A stretch of 64,000 nucleotides of DNA from Ketobacter sp. MCCC 1A13808 (GCF_009746715.1 NZ_VRKW01000016.1:1-64000), one strand, 5' to 3'; positions 1-10,489 are shown, counted from the stretch's first letter. Notes: a model not told the origin generated them from the sequence alone. Program-made: numbers and translations.

Positions 1-225
1 TTTATAGCAGTTTTTCTAATAATTGACATATTGATGACTGGAATATTGACGAATAGATTGTTCAAATAGCGAATCGAAATAGGTTTGGTAAAATCGCTGG
101 CTGTGCAACGGAGTTTGTTCTGCCGGAATTACATTGATCCTAAAGTTACTTGAGTAGGTCTCTGCAGCCATGGGGGGGCGATGAAAGTGTGATTAAAATA
201 AGCGCGATAGATTGGAGGAACATAG

Positions 226-924
226 ATGAGCGAAGTAAGCTGGTATTTAGGTTTTGGAGCTTCAGAAACCCTGTATCAAATGAATAACGATTTTCGTGCT
301 TCGTTATCCAGCAGCAACGATAAAGTGCAACGTGAAAAACTATTTGAATTGGTCAGTCAGTTTGCAGATGAATGCCTGAACCAATATTTTGTGACCCCGG
401 TCGATCAGGTCAAGATGAATAATATGGGACGTAAAGTGGTGAATGGTGGTGTATCTGCCATGAGAAAAACCATTAATGTGACGTTGAAGCAGGTGATAAA
501 AAAGCTTGATGCAAATGATCGCAAGAAGCTGGCAGATCACATAAATGGATTGTTACTGCCGTTGCGCGAAAGTAAACGTTATCCGATTTATGTGGCGGTG
601 GCGATCGACGACGAGCTACGTTATCGCCTGGGTGCCGCGGTGGAACAGGGGAAGGCCAACGGCGCCAGTACCATCTCAAAACAATACTCGGAGGCTCTGT
701 GCGAGCTGGTGGATATTGCGCTCGATTCCTATATGCACAAACCGCTGGGGATGATGAACCTGGGTAGGGTAATGGGGAAAGTCACTTCGGTCGCTACCGA
801 CGGGGTTCGTGGCGCAGCTCAGACGGTGGTTAAGAAAGTGATTCCTTCAATGAGCGATAAAGAAATGATTGGGTTCTTCGAGTTCTCAGAATCCATTTTG
901 TATGCTCATCCCGTACAAGCCTGA
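226..924 (+). CDS. Hypothetical protein, 232 aa, soluble
   Basis: I do not recognise a family. The start at 226 is supported by a clear GGAGG at 214-218. There is no signal peptide and no long hydrophobic segment, so a cytoplasmic protein is likely. The chain is mostly predicted helical, with charged stretches around residues 85-105 and Gly/Val/Thr-rich segments near 70-80 and 180-200 that look like short amphipathic helices. It stands alone, followed by a bidirectional terminator and a convergent flavoenzyme gene. The 5' region (1-225) is AT-rich with a possible extended -10 (TGG TAAAAT, 86-94) but no good -35. Codon use looks like that of its neighbours, so I consider the gene real but of unknown function. 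Confidence 0.75.
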   Translation: MSEVSWYLGFGASETLYQMNNDFRASLSSSNDKVQREKLFELVSQFADECLNQYFVTPVDQVKMNNMGRKVVNGGVSAMRKTINVTLKQVIKKLDANDRKKLADHINGLLLPLRESKRYPIYVAVAIDDELRYRLGAAVEQGKANGASTISKQYSEALCELVDIALDSYMHKPLGMMNLGRVMGKVTSVATDGVRGAAQTVVKKVIPSMSDKEMIGFFEFSESILYAHPVQA

Positions 925-954
925 TTATTGGTATTAATCCCGACTTTGGAAAGA

Positions 955-988
955 AATAAGGGACGCTCATTTGTTAGCGTCCCTTATT
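955..988. terminator. Bidirectional intrinsic terminator between convergent genes
   Basis: Perfect 13-bp inverted repeat (955-967 and 976-988, AATAAGGGACGCT arms) with an 8-nt loop. The A/T-rich outer arms give a U-tract in both directions. It lies 31 bp after the stop at 924 and 39 bp from the stop of the convergent gene at 1027, so it probably serves both. Confidence 0.85.
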
Positions 989-1026
989 CGTAAAGTGGGC
1001 TGCTTTCCAGCCCGGCATTATTGCGA

Positions 1027-2049
<1,023 letters not shown>

Positions 2050-2132
2050 CTACACCAAATTCCCGTAACCCTTGCAATGCAAAAACCGGATGCCGTTCAG
2101 TGAAGTGACCAAATTGTTTGGTAAAGACAATT

Positions 2133-2537
2133 TCAGGGAATATGACTTTCCATGACTGGTTGTTCCCTGTGCAGGACAAGTTGTTGGTGCACAGAGTAGA
2201 TATCAATGACATTGCCTTTCAACATCTGCTCAAGGGGGGTGTATTGGCCCCCGTTCAAGGCAGTATGTCGCAGCCATTGATTGATTGCTGTGTCACTAAT
2301 CTGGTTTTGTTGCAGTTGCTCATCAATATTGAGCAGGTAGGTAATCCGCTCTAGCGTATCCCTGGGGATTGCGCCGGATTTTCCGTTTTTCCAATTGGCG
2401 TAGGTGGAAGTGGCGGCTAATCCCAGCAGTGTCATTGCTTCCGTTCGTGACAGGTGCCACCGTTTTGCCAATCTGAAAAACCCTTCAAGAGCAAGCTGGG
2501 TTATTCCCTTGCGGGCGTCAACGTCCTGGTTATACAT
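2133..2537 (-). CDS. Xre/MbcA/ParS-type antitoxin-like protein, orphan
   Basis: 134-residue protein with the two-part layout of Xre-type antitoxins of RES-toxin systems. Residues about 20-75 form a helix-turn-helix region (TEAMTLLGLAATSTYANWKNG), and the C-terminal half contains the toxin-binding-type motif NQWLRH followed by GGQYTPLEQMLKG, comparable to the WL...GG.SPLELL pattern of the DUF2384/MbcA domain. A cognate RES (NAD-degrading) toxin normally sits immediately downstream. Here the next gene in that direction is the flavoenzyme at 2010, so no partner is visible. It may be a stand-alone transcription regulator or a relic antitoxin. No strong ribosome site is seen before the ATG at 2537. 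Confidence 0.7.
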   Translation of the reverse strand: MYNQDVDARKGITQLALEGFFRLAKRWHLSRTEAMTLLGLAATSTYANWKNGKSGAIPRDTLERITYLLNIDEQLQQNQISDTAINQWLRHTALNGGQYTPLEQMLKGNVIDIYSVHQQLVLHREQPVMESHIP

Positions 2538-2593
2538 ATCTTAGGATTTAATTTTTAGTCAAAGGGTAATTACTTTTTATAGCAAACCTAAGC

Positions 2594-2625
2594 AAAAAGG
2601 CCAGTTTTTAGCGCTGGCCTTTTTT
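2594..2625 (-). terminator. Intrinsic terminator downstream of the acyl-CoA ligase gene
   Basis: Inverted repeat AAAAAGGCCAG (2594-2604) / CTGGCCTTTTT (2614-2624) with a 9-nt loop. On the minus strand the stem is followed by a U-tract. It lies 31 bp beyond the stop codon at 2656. Confidence 0.8.
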
Positions 2626-2655
2626 GTTTGAGTGAATTGTATGCAAGAACATGAA

Positions 2656-4494
2656 TCAATAACGAAGTTTACCGCCGTTAATTTCACTTAGAATTTCCGG
2701 CGTTATTTCTACGTATTCTTCACTTCCGGGTAACAGTGCATAAGTTTGCTCGCCATTGGTCTTGGAAGGGTCATATGCTTGTTCTTTCAAATGGGATTTT
2801 TGGTATTTGAAGGTTCCTGTGGTTTCCATTTGTTGCTTAATACGCAAGAACAGTGGTACGGCATAGGCAGGCAATTGTGCGGTAAGGAATTTTTGCAGGT
2901 CTTTGAAATCCAATTCCTCCAGCGGCACAGCGGGGGTAATCGATGCCATACCCGCGCGGCCATTGGTATTCGGAATCTCTACGCCATATACGACGGCTTC
3001 GGAAATTTGAGGGTAATTGGAAACGATGTTTTCAACTTCCGTTGTGGAAACGTTTTCTCCTTTCCAGCGAAAGGTGTCACCCAGACGATCCACAAATTGT
3101 GCATGGCCGAAACCGATATCGCGCAGCATATCGCCGGTATCAAACCAGCGGTCACCTTTTTCAAAAACATCGGTGAGTATGACTTTGGAGGTTTTGGTCG
3201 GGTCGGTATAGCCATCCAAAGGGGCTTTGTCACTGATTTCGGCAATCAGCAAACCTTGCCCGCCTTTTTCCGCCTTAATCATAAAGCCATCCGGGCCACG
3301 TACCGGTTCTTCTTTTTCTTTGTCGTATTCCACCAGTGCCCAGTCCATGGGAGAGAAGCCCACGGTGTTGTCAAAATTAAAGAAGTTAGTAAAGCCGATA
3401 TTACCGTCAGACGCAGCATAGAGTTCCACGATGTCTTCAATGGCGAAGCGATTTTTGAATGGCATCCATACATTCGGGCGCAGCCCGTTGCCAATCATTT
3501 TTCGCACAGGGTTGTTGGCATCATCGGAACGCTCGGGTTGATCCAAAAGGTAACGACACAGTTCGCCCACATAACCGATGGCGGTAGCGTTGTATTTTCG
3601 AACATCACGCCAAAAGTTAGAGGCGCTGAATTTACGCCGGATAGCGAAGCCCGACGCGCCCGCGATGGCTGAGCCCCAGCAAACACATAAACCGGTGGCA
3701 TGGTAGAGTGGCAGAGTGGAATACATTACGTCTTTTGGCGTGAGGCGCATGGCCATGACCCCAAAGCCGCCATAGGATTTCATCCATCGGCCATGCCTGA
3801 ATATGCCTGCTTTTGGCAAGCCGGTAGTGCCGGACGTGTATATATAAAAGCAAGGATCCGCGATATAAATCCGGTTGGTGGTATCCGGGTTGTGCGAGGG
3901 ACTGATTGCGGATTCGGTGGCCAGGTTAATATAGCCCTCCGGCGCTACGCCCGGGTCTTTTGTGGTGTCCTGATCTGCCAGAAAATAGACTTGATCTGCT
4001 CCGACGGTTAAGTCTTCGCGTACTTCATCGAAAGCATCGGTGAGTTCGCCGCCGACAATTGCTGCTTTGGGCTTGACCAGATTGAAACTGTGAATAAGTA
4101 CTTTACTGGTCTGAGAAGTGTTGAGCATAGCGCAGGTAGCACCGATTTTGGCGACACCCAGCACCGTGGCCAGTAGCTCCGGCCGGTTTTCAATAAAGAC
4201 ACCGACAACATCGCCTTTTTTTATGCCCTGACTCATCAGGTAGTGTGCAATTCGATTGCCCCACTGGTTGAACTCGTCATAACTGAAACGCACATTCTCA
4301 TAGAAGATAGCGGTCCCTCTCGGGTTGCGTTTTACCGCTTGTTCGAAAGTCCATCCAAGACCACAGGGTTGTTTGTGGTCGCTAATATTGCTGATCCTAA
4401 ATCCTTTTATTATCCGGGGCAGGTTCCGCATTATCAGCGGAGCTTTTTTAAGCATCATGCCCCAGGTAATCACATCAGTCGTACTGCTTGTCAT
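2656..4494 (-). CDS. Long/very-long-chain acyl-CoA synthetase (AtuH-like)
   Basis: ATP-dependent acyl-CoA ligase of the ANL superfamily, about 612 residues. It has the AMP-binding P-loop YIYTSGTTGLPKAG (near residue 217), the adenylate-binding region, the DTGD motif (RWFDTGDM), and the C-terminal hinge/catalytic part with GENVSTTEVE and a lysine in TGTFKYQK. The sequence resembles the FadD6/FATP branch for long or branched acids. Its position directly after atuF matches atuH in the Pseudomonas atu cluster, so it may activate citronellate/geranate or related isoprenoid acids; that substrate is an inference. The 281-bp gap after atuF and the terminator at 2594-2625 suggest it can be transcribed separately. 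Start chosen at 4494 (MTSSTT) with GGGGGT just upstream; a 6-codon extension to 4512 is possible. Confidence 0.87.
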   Translation of the reverse strand: MTSSTTDVITWGMMLKKAPLIMRNLPRIIKGFRISNISDHKQPCGLGWTFEQAVKRNPRGTAIFYENVRFSYDEFNQWGNRIAHYLMSQGIKKGDVVGVFIENRPELLATVLGVAKIGATCAMLNTSQTSKVLIHSFNLVKPKAAIVGGELTDAFDEVREDLTVGADQVYFLADQDTTKDPGVAPEGYINLATESAISPSHNPDTTNRIYIADPCFYIYTSGTTGLPKAGIFRHGRWMKSYGGFGVMAMRLTPKDVMYSTLPLYHATGLCVCWGSAIAGASGFAIRRKFSASNFWRDVRKYNATAIGYVGELCRYLLDQPERSDDANNPVRKMIGNGLRPNVWMPFKNRFAIEDIVELYAASDGNIGFTNFFNFDNTVGFSPMDWALVEYDKEKEEPVRGPDGFMIKAEKGGQGLLIAEISDKAPLDGYTDPTKTSKVILTDVFEKGDRWFDTGDMLRDIGFGHAQFVDRLGDTFRWKGENVSTTEVENIVSNYPQISEAVVYGVEIPNTNGRAGMASITPAVPLEELDFKDLQKFLTAQLPAYAVPLFLRIKQQMETTGTFKYQKSHLKEQAYDPSKTNGEQTYALLPGSEEYVEITPEILSEINGGKLRY

Positions 4495-4775
4495 GTTACC
4501 CCCAGATGGCAATCTAATTATTATTACGTCCTAAAAAATAGTGCAAGAAAACACCCAGAGATTTCTTCTCACTGTGGATTGTTATTTCTAAGTGTCCCTG
4601 GAAAGAAAGATGTGCAACACATAATAGCTTTATTCTTATCGGGTAATGACGCTGCATCCACGGTGCGCTCTGTGTTGCCGTACGATAACCTCATGAGCTG
4701 TCCTGTTCAAGCCTTTGCCTCCGAAATGCAGATGCTTTGTCATGGTCACCTGATAAATAACTAATTATTGTTGAA

Positions 4776-6776
4776 TTATGTTTGGTTTTGGTTAATTTCT
4801 CGCTTAATCAATAAGATAAGCTGCCTGGTTTTGAGCTGGTCGCCCGCTTGGGCGGAAACAGTTTCGACGATTCCGTCGACATCTGCTTTAAGTTGGTGCT
4901 CCATTTTCATCGCTTCAACTACCGCGACGGTATCACCTTTGCTGACGCTGTCGCCGGGTGACACTTGAACCGACATCAGGTTTCCGTCCATTGGAGACAG
5001 TATCCTGCCGTTGCCTTCTGCCTCGGATTTATGCGGCAGCTCATGGGTTGCGTTAATAAAGTGATAACTTTGTTCACCGGTATCAAAAAACAGCGAACGT
5101 TCTTGTATAAATAAAGTTCCGGAGTGGGTGTTTGTATCATGCAGGACATGGAATCGATCGCCTAATATTTTGATATTCAGATCAAAACTCATGTCATTGA
5201 CGTTTACCCGTAAACATTGAGCCGATAAATAATGTACACGACAGCGAACAACTGTTTTGTTTTTATCGCGATTATTATGTCTGAGGAAAACGATGGATCC
5301 CATTCTTCCGCTCAGTCGATCTTGATGCCGGCAGGGTTGCGGGGTGTGTGAGTAAACCCAAAGCGCGACCGCGAGCGCGTGAGCAAACGAATCTGCTTCG
5401 TTGTCGGATAGGACGTTTGTTGCCAATAGCTGTGTCTGATTTCGGGCAATGAAATCAGTGGTAACCTGTCCGGATCGAAATTCCGGATGGTTAATAATAT
5501 CCCGTAGAAAATATTTATTGGTTTTGGTTCCAAGCAGGCAGGTGTGGCTTAGCGCGCGATCCAGTTTTCGAATCGCCCCCTGACGGTCATTGCTGAAGGC
5601 GATTATTTTTGCCAGCATGGGATCGTAGAAGGGACTAATCTGCGTACCCTGGAGGATTCCGCTATCGACACGCACATTGTCATCATCTGGAATCTGCCAC
5701 AAATGAATCGGCCCGGTTTGTGGTAAATAATCATTGCAAGGATCTTCGGCGTATAAACGGACTTCAATCGCATGCCCTTTTATTTGAATTTGATCTTGAG
5801 TTAACGGTAATGGTTCACCGGCTGCAATGCGCAATTGCCATTCTACCAGATCGATTCCGGTCACCTGTTCGGTAACCGGGTGCTCCACTTGAAGGCGGGT
5901 ATTCATTTCCAGAAAAAAGAAATCTCCGCTTTGGTCTAGCAGAAACTCAACCGTTCCGGCTCCGGTGTAGTCGCAAAGGGTTGCTACTTGTATAGCCGCT
6001 TCGCCCATTGCTTTTCGTAATGTTGGGTTAACGGCAGGTGAGGGTGCTTCTTCCACTACTTTTTGGTGTCGTCGTTGCACCGAGCAATCACGTTCGCCTA
6101 ACGAAATAACATTGCCCTGCTGATCGGCAAAAATCTGTATTTCAATGTGGCGGGGCTTGATAAGGGCTTTTTCCAGAATCAGCTCACCACTGCCGAACGC
6201 ATTTTCTGCCTCTGAAGCGGCAGAAGACAGATGCTCGGATAACGTCGACAGATCGGTTACCAGCCGCATTCCCCGGCCACCACCACCGGCAGAGGCTTTA
6301 ATCATCAATGGCGTGCCAATGCGTTTGGCTTCCCGGGTCAGGGCTGCAATGGACTGATTTTCCCCGTCGTATCCCGGCACGGTGGGCACATTGGCATTCT
6401 GTACTGCAATTTTGGATTGACGTTTTGATCCCATCAATTCGATGGCGTGAGCGGACGGTCCGATAAAAATAATCTGGTTATCCAGGCACAGCCTGGCGAA
6501 AGCGCTGTTTTCCGATAGGAAGCCGTAGCCGGGGTGGATCGCATCGGCACCGCTGCTCTTAGCCGCTGCAATGATAGACTCTGCATTGAGATAGGATTCT
6601 GCAACCGGGGCGGGGCCGATAAGCACTGATTGATCGGCCAGCTGCACGTGCAGCGCATCCTGGTCTGCCTCACTGTAAACAGCAACGGTGGAGTAACCCA
6701 TCGCTGTTGCCGTTTTAATTATGCGAACAGCTATTTCGCCGCGATTCGCGATTAATATTTTTTTAAATAAAGTCAT
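4776..6776 (-). CDS. atuF: Geranyl-CoA carboxylase alpha (biotin carboxylase + BCCP) subunit
   Basis: Biotin-containing subunit of an acyl-CoA carboxylase, 666 residues. The N-terminal half is a biotin carboxylase (ILIANRGEIAVRI start, ATP-grasp with KASAGGGGRGMR, and EMNTRLQVEHPVTE). The C-terminal biotinyl domain has VVEAMKMEHQ with K624 as the biotinylation site. The enzyme transfers carboxyl groups from bicarbonate to biotin for the partner beta subunit encoded at 8868-10484. Methylcrotonyl-CoA carboxylase alpha subunits look very similar; the geranyl-CoA assignment rests on the flanking atuA, atuB, atuD and atuE. It is the last gene of the tight operon, 18 bp after atuE. Confidence 0.87.
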   Translation of the reverse strand: MTLFKKILIANRGEIAVRIIKTATAMGYSTVAVYSEADQDALHVQLADQSVLIGPAPVAESYLNAESIIAAAKSSGADAIHPGYGFLSENSAFARLCLDNQIIFIGPSAHAIELMGSKRQSKIAVQNANVPTVPGYDGENQSIAALTREAKRIGTPLMIKASAGGGGRGMRLVTDLSTLSEHLSSAASEAENAFGSGELILEKALIKPRHIEIQIFADQQGNVISLGERDCSVQRRHQKVVEEAPSPAVNPTLRKAMGEAAIQVATLCDYTGAGTVEFLLDQSGDFFFLEMNTRLQVEHPVTEQVTGIDLVEWQLRIAAGEPLPLTQDQIQIKGHAIEVRLYAEDPCNDYLPQTGPIHLWQIPDDDNVRVDSGILQGTQISPFYDPMLAKIIAFSNDRQGAIRKLDRALSHTCLLGTKTNKYFLRDIINHPEFRSGQVTTDFIARNQTQLLATNVLSDNEADSFAHALAVALWVYSHTPQPCRHQDRLSGRMGSIVFLRHNNRDKNKTVVRCRVHYLSAQCLRVNVNDMSFDLNIKILGDRFHVLHDTNTHSGTLFIQERSLFFDTGEQSYHFINATHELPHKSEAEGNGRILSPMDGNLMSVQVSPGDSVSKGDTVAVVEAMKMEHQLKADVDGIVETVSAQAGDQLKTRQLILLIKREINQNQT

Positions 6777-6794
6777 GTAATCGGGTTCCGCAAA

Positions 6795-7616
6795 CTATTG
6801 AGCCCATTCCGGAACTCGTTTCTGAACAAATGCCATGGTGCCTTCACTGCCTTCGCTGCTTTGCACCGCTTCAGCAAACTGCTGGGCAGCCTGATCGAGG
6901 AGTGCTTCCATCTCGGCCGATCCCACTTGATGCAGTAAAGATTTGGTCACGCGGTTGGCGCCGGGTGCGCAGCGCTTGATTTTACTAAGCACCCGCGTTA
7001 GCTGTTCATCCAATTGTTGAGTGTTGTTGCACAGGTAGTGGGCGATACCTAGCTTAACGGCCTCTGTGCCATCAAAGCGTTCACCTAACAATGCGATGCG
7101 TCGAGCCTGAGTTAATCCAATGCGTTTGACCACGAACGGGGCTATCTGAGCCGGTATCACGCCTAACCCGGTTTCTGGTAGACCGAACTGGGCGCTTGCA
7201 CAAGCAATGGCGACATCTGAAACGCACGCCAAACCGAAGCCTCCGCCCAATACAGCACCTTCCAGAACGGTCACGACCACTTGAGGTAGATGGTCGGTTT
7301 GAGTGATCATGCGCCCGAATGCTCGGTTAAGTTCAAAGAAAGGATTGGTGTTTTCTTCCTGTTCAGGCGAAGACTGCGTCTGTAGTGCCCGCCCGCGGGC
7401 ATTGGCCATATCTTTTATATCACCGCCAGCACAGAAATGACCCTCACTGCCTTTTAATACCAGTGCGCGGATGTTCTGATTGTGTTCCAGTTCATGGAAG
7501 ATCTGTGCCAGTTCTTCAACCATGGTCAGGCTCATGGCATTGCGGCAGTGTGGTCGGTTCAGCGTGACATAAAGTGCAATGTCGTGTTGTTCAACCAATA
7601 ATGTCTGGTACGTCAT
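6795..7616 (-). CDS. atuE: Isohexenylglutaconyl-CoA hydratase (enoyl-CoA hydratase family)
   Basis: Crotonase-fold enzyme of 273 residues. The oxyanion-hole segment HFCAGGDIKDM and the second glycine-rich segment GAVLGGGFGLAC are present, as is the LPETGLGV block with its conserved Glu. In the atu pathway this step hydrates isohexenylglutaconyl-CoA to 3-hydroxy-3-isohexenylglutaryl-CoA; the analogous leucine-pathway enzyme LiuC is the main alternative. The operon position (between atuD and atuF, 10 bp from atuD) favours AtuE. Confidence 0.85.
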   Translation of the reverse strand: MTYQTLLVEQHDIALYVTLNRPHCRNAMSLTMVEELAQIFHELEHNQNIRALVLKGSEGHFCAGGDIKDMANARGRALQTQSSPEQEENTNPFFELNRAFGRMITQTDHLPQVVVTVLEGAVLGGGFGLACVSDVAIACASAQFGLPETGLGVIPAQIAPFVVKRIGLTQARRIALLGERFDGTEAVKLGIAHYLCNNTQQLDEQLTRVLSKIKRCAPGANRVTKSLLHQVGSAEMEALLDQAAQQFAEAVQSSEGSEGTMAFVQKRVPEWAQ

Positions 7617-7626
7617 TGCAGTGCCC

Positions 7627-8790
7627 TTATTTCTTGCCCGGTAAAATATCCATGGTTTTACAGATGATGCCGAGCATTATCTCGTCGGCACCACCACCGA
7701 TGGAGGCGAGACGGCTGTCACGGTAGGAACGGGTAACGAGGTTGTCCCACATGAATCCCATCCCACCCCAGTATTGTAAGCAACTGTCTGTGATTTCTCG
7801 GGCCAGACGGCCAGCTTTCAGTTTGCACATGGAAGCCAGCTGCAATAATTGTTGGGGATTTCCGCCGTTGATGTACTGCTCGCAGGTGCTGTACACAAGT
7901 GCGCGCAGAGACTCCAGTTCAGTTTGAAGTTCCGCAAGACGATAATGAACGACTTGGTTGTCGATAATTTTTTGCCCAAAGGCTTCCCGTTCTTTGGTGT
8001 ATTCGATAGTAGCGTTGATTACCGATTGCAAACCCCCAATGGCATTTGCTGCGCCCCACATACGTTCTTCCTGAAATTGCATCATTTGAATCATGAATCC
8101 CTGGCCCTCCGCTCCGATTAGATAGCGACGGGGTACTCGGACATTTTCGAAAAACACCTCGGCGGTATCCGACGAGCGCATGCCGAGCTTATTCAGTGGG
8201 GCGGACAGAGAAATGCCACTGGCATCGCGGGGCACCAGAATCAGCGATTTATTTTTGTGTTTGGCTTCGTCGCTAGTGTTGGCCAGAAGGCAATACCAGT
8301 CTGCCTGGGTTGAATTTGTAATCCACATTTTACTGCCATTAATAACGTAATCATCACCCTCCGGCTTGGCGCGGGTTTTTATATTGGCCACATCGGAGCC
8401 GGCTCCAGGCTCGCTTACAGCAATGGAGGCTACCATCTCACCTTGAATGGCCGGTACCAGAAATTCTTTGCAAAGTGCTTCCGTACCAAAGCGCGCAAGT
8501 GCGGGTGTTGCCATATCTGTTTGTACGCCGATGGCTAAAGGTACACCGCCGCATTCTGCTCGTCCGAACTCTTCGGCCGCAACCAGGTTATAGGAATAAT
8601 CCAGCCCCATGCCGCCGTATTGAAGGGGCTTGCTGATGCCGAGTAAACCGAGGTCGCCCAGCTTTTTGAAGAGTGTGTGGGCAGGAAAGGGGGGAGCTGC
8701 TTCCCATTGTTCAATATTAGGATTAATTTCTTTTTTAACTACGCTTTGGACAGTGCGGCGTAACTCTTCGTGTTCTTGGGTAAACAACAT
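7627..8790 (-). CDS. atuD: Citronellyl-CoA dehydrogenase (acyl-CoA dehydrogenase family)
   Basis: FAD-dependent acyl-CoA dehydrogenase, 387 residues, the normal family length. It contains the signature AVSEPGAGSDVANI (about 124-137), the KMWITNS strand and the C-terminal YWGGMGFMWDN...YRDSRLASIGGGADEI block. A Glu pair in FQEERMWGA (241-242) lies where isovaleryl-CoA-dehydrogenase-type enzymes keep their catalytic base, in line with branched or isoprenoid substrates. Proposed reaction: citronellyl-CoA to geranyl-CoA. GAGGA lies upstream of the ATG at 8790. The 77-bp gap to atuC is the largest within the atuA-F block. Confidence 0.85.
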   Translation of the reverse strand: MLFTQEHEELRRTVQSVVKKEINPNIEQWEAAPPFPAHTLFKKLGDLGLLGISKPLQYGGMGLDYSYNLVAAEEFGRAECGGVPLAIGVQTDMATPALARFGTEALCKEFLVPAIQGEMVASIAVSEPGAGSDVANIKTRAKPEGDDYVINGSKMWITNSTQADWYCLLANTSDEAKHKNKSLILVPRDASGISLSAPLNKLGMRSSDTAEVFFENVRVPRRYLIGAEGQGFMIQMMQFQEERMWGAANAIGGLQSVINATIEYTKEREAFGQKIIDNQVVHYRLAELQTELESLRALVYSTCEQYINGGNPQQLLQLASMCKLKAGRLAREITDSCLQYWGGMGFMWDNLVTRSYRDSRLASIGGGADEIMLGIICKTMDILPGKK

Positions 8791-8867
8791 GGTCTAGTCC
8801 TCGGTAATCGGTATTGCAGTTTTTGTTGTCTTTGTTTGAGTCGTTCGGATTGTTAGTGCAGGCCGTA

Positions 8868-10484
8868 TTACAGTCGTGCCACACCGAAAGAGTTGCTGTG
8901 CAATGGCCGCATTATCGCTTCTTTGTGTGTGTCTAACAGAAACCCCAGCAAATTACGGGTTTGCCGCGGATCGATAATGCCGTCGTCCCATAAATGTGCG
9001 GTACCATAGAGTGCGGTGGATTGCTTTTCCAAATTGATAGTCGTCGACTGTTCTATCATGTCCAACACGTTCACATCCGGTTCCAGGCCTAAACTGCGTT
9101 GCTTTTGTTCCGTAACAATGCGCAATACTTTTCCAGCCTGAGCGCCGCCCATAACGGCGGTTTTATTATTAGGCCAGGCGAAAATAAAGTGCGGGTCTAA
9201 TCCGCGTCCACACATGGCGTAGTTGCCTGCACCATAAGAACCGCCAACCACAATGGAAAACTTTGCGACACGGGTGTTCGCCACCGCTTGAATCATTTTA
9301 GAACCGTGCTTGATGATTCCATTTTGCTCTGACTCCGTTCCCACCATAAAGCCGGTTGTGTTGTGCAAGAAAAGCAAAGGCGTATTTTTCTGATCACAGA
9401 GCTGGATAAATTGCGCTGCTTTGGTTGCACCGGCGGTGGTGATGGGGCCGTTGTTACCAATGACGCCCAAGGTATGACCTTTAAGGTCAATCCAGCAACA
9501 GATGGTTTGTGTGTCGTAATCGTACTTGAAGTCCAATAGATCTGAACCATCCGCAATGCGCGCGATAATTTCGCGACAATCATAGGGTTGTTTGGGGTCA
9601 GCCGGTACCAACCCCAGTAGTTCCTCGGCATCAAAGCGTGGCTGTTTATAGGCCTTTGCATTGCGCTGCGGAAGAAACTCATTCCACGGAATTTTAGCCA
9701 TTACTTCCCGTGCAATGCGGATGCCATCGGCGTCGTTCTCTGCCAGGTATTCAGCTGTGCCTGCTGTATAGGCATGTAGCTCGGCACCGCCCAGAGACTC
9801 GTCGTCAGCGATTTCACCGGTCGCCGCTTTAAGCAGCGGAGGTCCGGCTAAGAACATTTTGGTTTGTTTGCGCACAGCAATAATATAGTCAGACAGACCG
9901 GGTTGATAGGCACCGCCGGCGGTGGCATTGCCATGGACTACCGTTATCTGGGGGATTCCGGCAGCGGACAAGCGCGCTTGATTGGCGAAGCTGCGGGCAC
10001 CCTCTACAAAGATTTCACCGGCGTAATTCAGGTTGGCACCGCCACTTTCGGACAGAGTAATACTCGGTAATTTATTTTGAGCGATGATCTCATGGAGGCG
10101 TAGGGATTTGTGTAGCCCGGCAGGAGAAATGGTGCCACCTTTAATCGCACTGTTATTGGCGCTGATCATGCAACGGATTCCCGCTACGTAACCGATTCCC
10201 GCAATGACCCCGCCGCCGGAGTTGCTGCCGTCTTTATCATCATGCATCTGATATCCTGCCAGGGACATCAATTCCAGGAACTCGGAGCCGGGATCTAGCA
10301 GCAATTCGATCCGTTCCCGTGGCAGAAGACGGCCGCGCTTTTCAAACTTTGGGCGGGATTTTTCTGCTTCGTCGATGGCCTTTTGCTCGATGCTCTGAAA
10401 CGATTCGATTAATTCGAGTAAGTGCGCGCGATTGCGCTGAAAGCTTTCATTGTTCTTATCAATAGTGGATTCCCAGGTTGGCAT
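8868..10484 (-). CDS. atuC: Geranyl-CoA carboxylase beta (carboxyltransferase) subunit
   Basis: Carboxyltransferase subunit, 538 residues, with the two crotonase-like halves of the MCC/GCC/PCC beta family: GRLLPRERIELLLDPGSEFLEL near the start and GGSYGAGNYAMCGRG followed by PNNKTAVMGGAQAG in the C-terminal half. It should transfer carboxyl groups from biotin on AtuF to the gamma carbon of geranyl-CoA. The methylcrotonyl-CoA enzyme is the close alternative; context (atuA, atuB) favours geranyl-CoA. An AAGGGGA ribosome site for this gene overlaps the atuB-atuC junction side, and only 5 bp separate it from atuB, which suggests coupled translation. Confidence 0.87.
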   Translation of the reverse strand: MPTWESTIDKNNESFQRNRAHLLELIESFQSIEQKAIDEAEKSRPKFEKRGRLLPRERIELLLDPGSEFLELMSLAGYQMHDDKDGSNSGGGVIAGIGYVAGIRCMISANNSAIKGGTISPAGLHKSLRLHEIIAQNKLPSITLSESGGANLNYAGEIFVEGARSFANQARLSAAGIPQITVVHGNATAGGAYQPGLSDYIIAVRKQTKMFLAGPPLLKAATGEIADDESLGGAELHAYTAGTAEYLAENDADGIRIAREVMAKIPWNEFLPQRNAKAYKQPRFDAEELLGLVPADPKQPYDCREIIARIADGSDLLDFKYDYDTQTICCWIDLKGHTLGVIGNNGPITTAGATKAAQFIQLCDQKNTPLLFLHNTTGFMVGTESEQNGIIKHGSKMIQAVANTRVAKFSIVVGGSYGAGNYAMCGRGLDPHFIFAWPNNKTAVMGGAQAGKVLRIVTEQKQRSLGLEPDVNVLDMIEQSTTINLEKQSTALYGTAHLWDDGIIDPRQTRNLLGFLLDTHKEAIMRPLHSNSFGVARL

Positions 10485-10489
10485 GTGGC

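Noticed and set aside
2746-3672. 308-codon open frame on the plus strand
   Set aside because: It lies wholly antisense to the acyl-CoA ligase, whose motifs are intact; no ribosome site; low-complexity translation typical of an antisense shadow.
4243-4764. 173-codon frame covering the gap between atuF and the ligase
   Set aside because: More than half is antisense to the ligase 5' end, and the rest has no coding-like composition or ribosome site.
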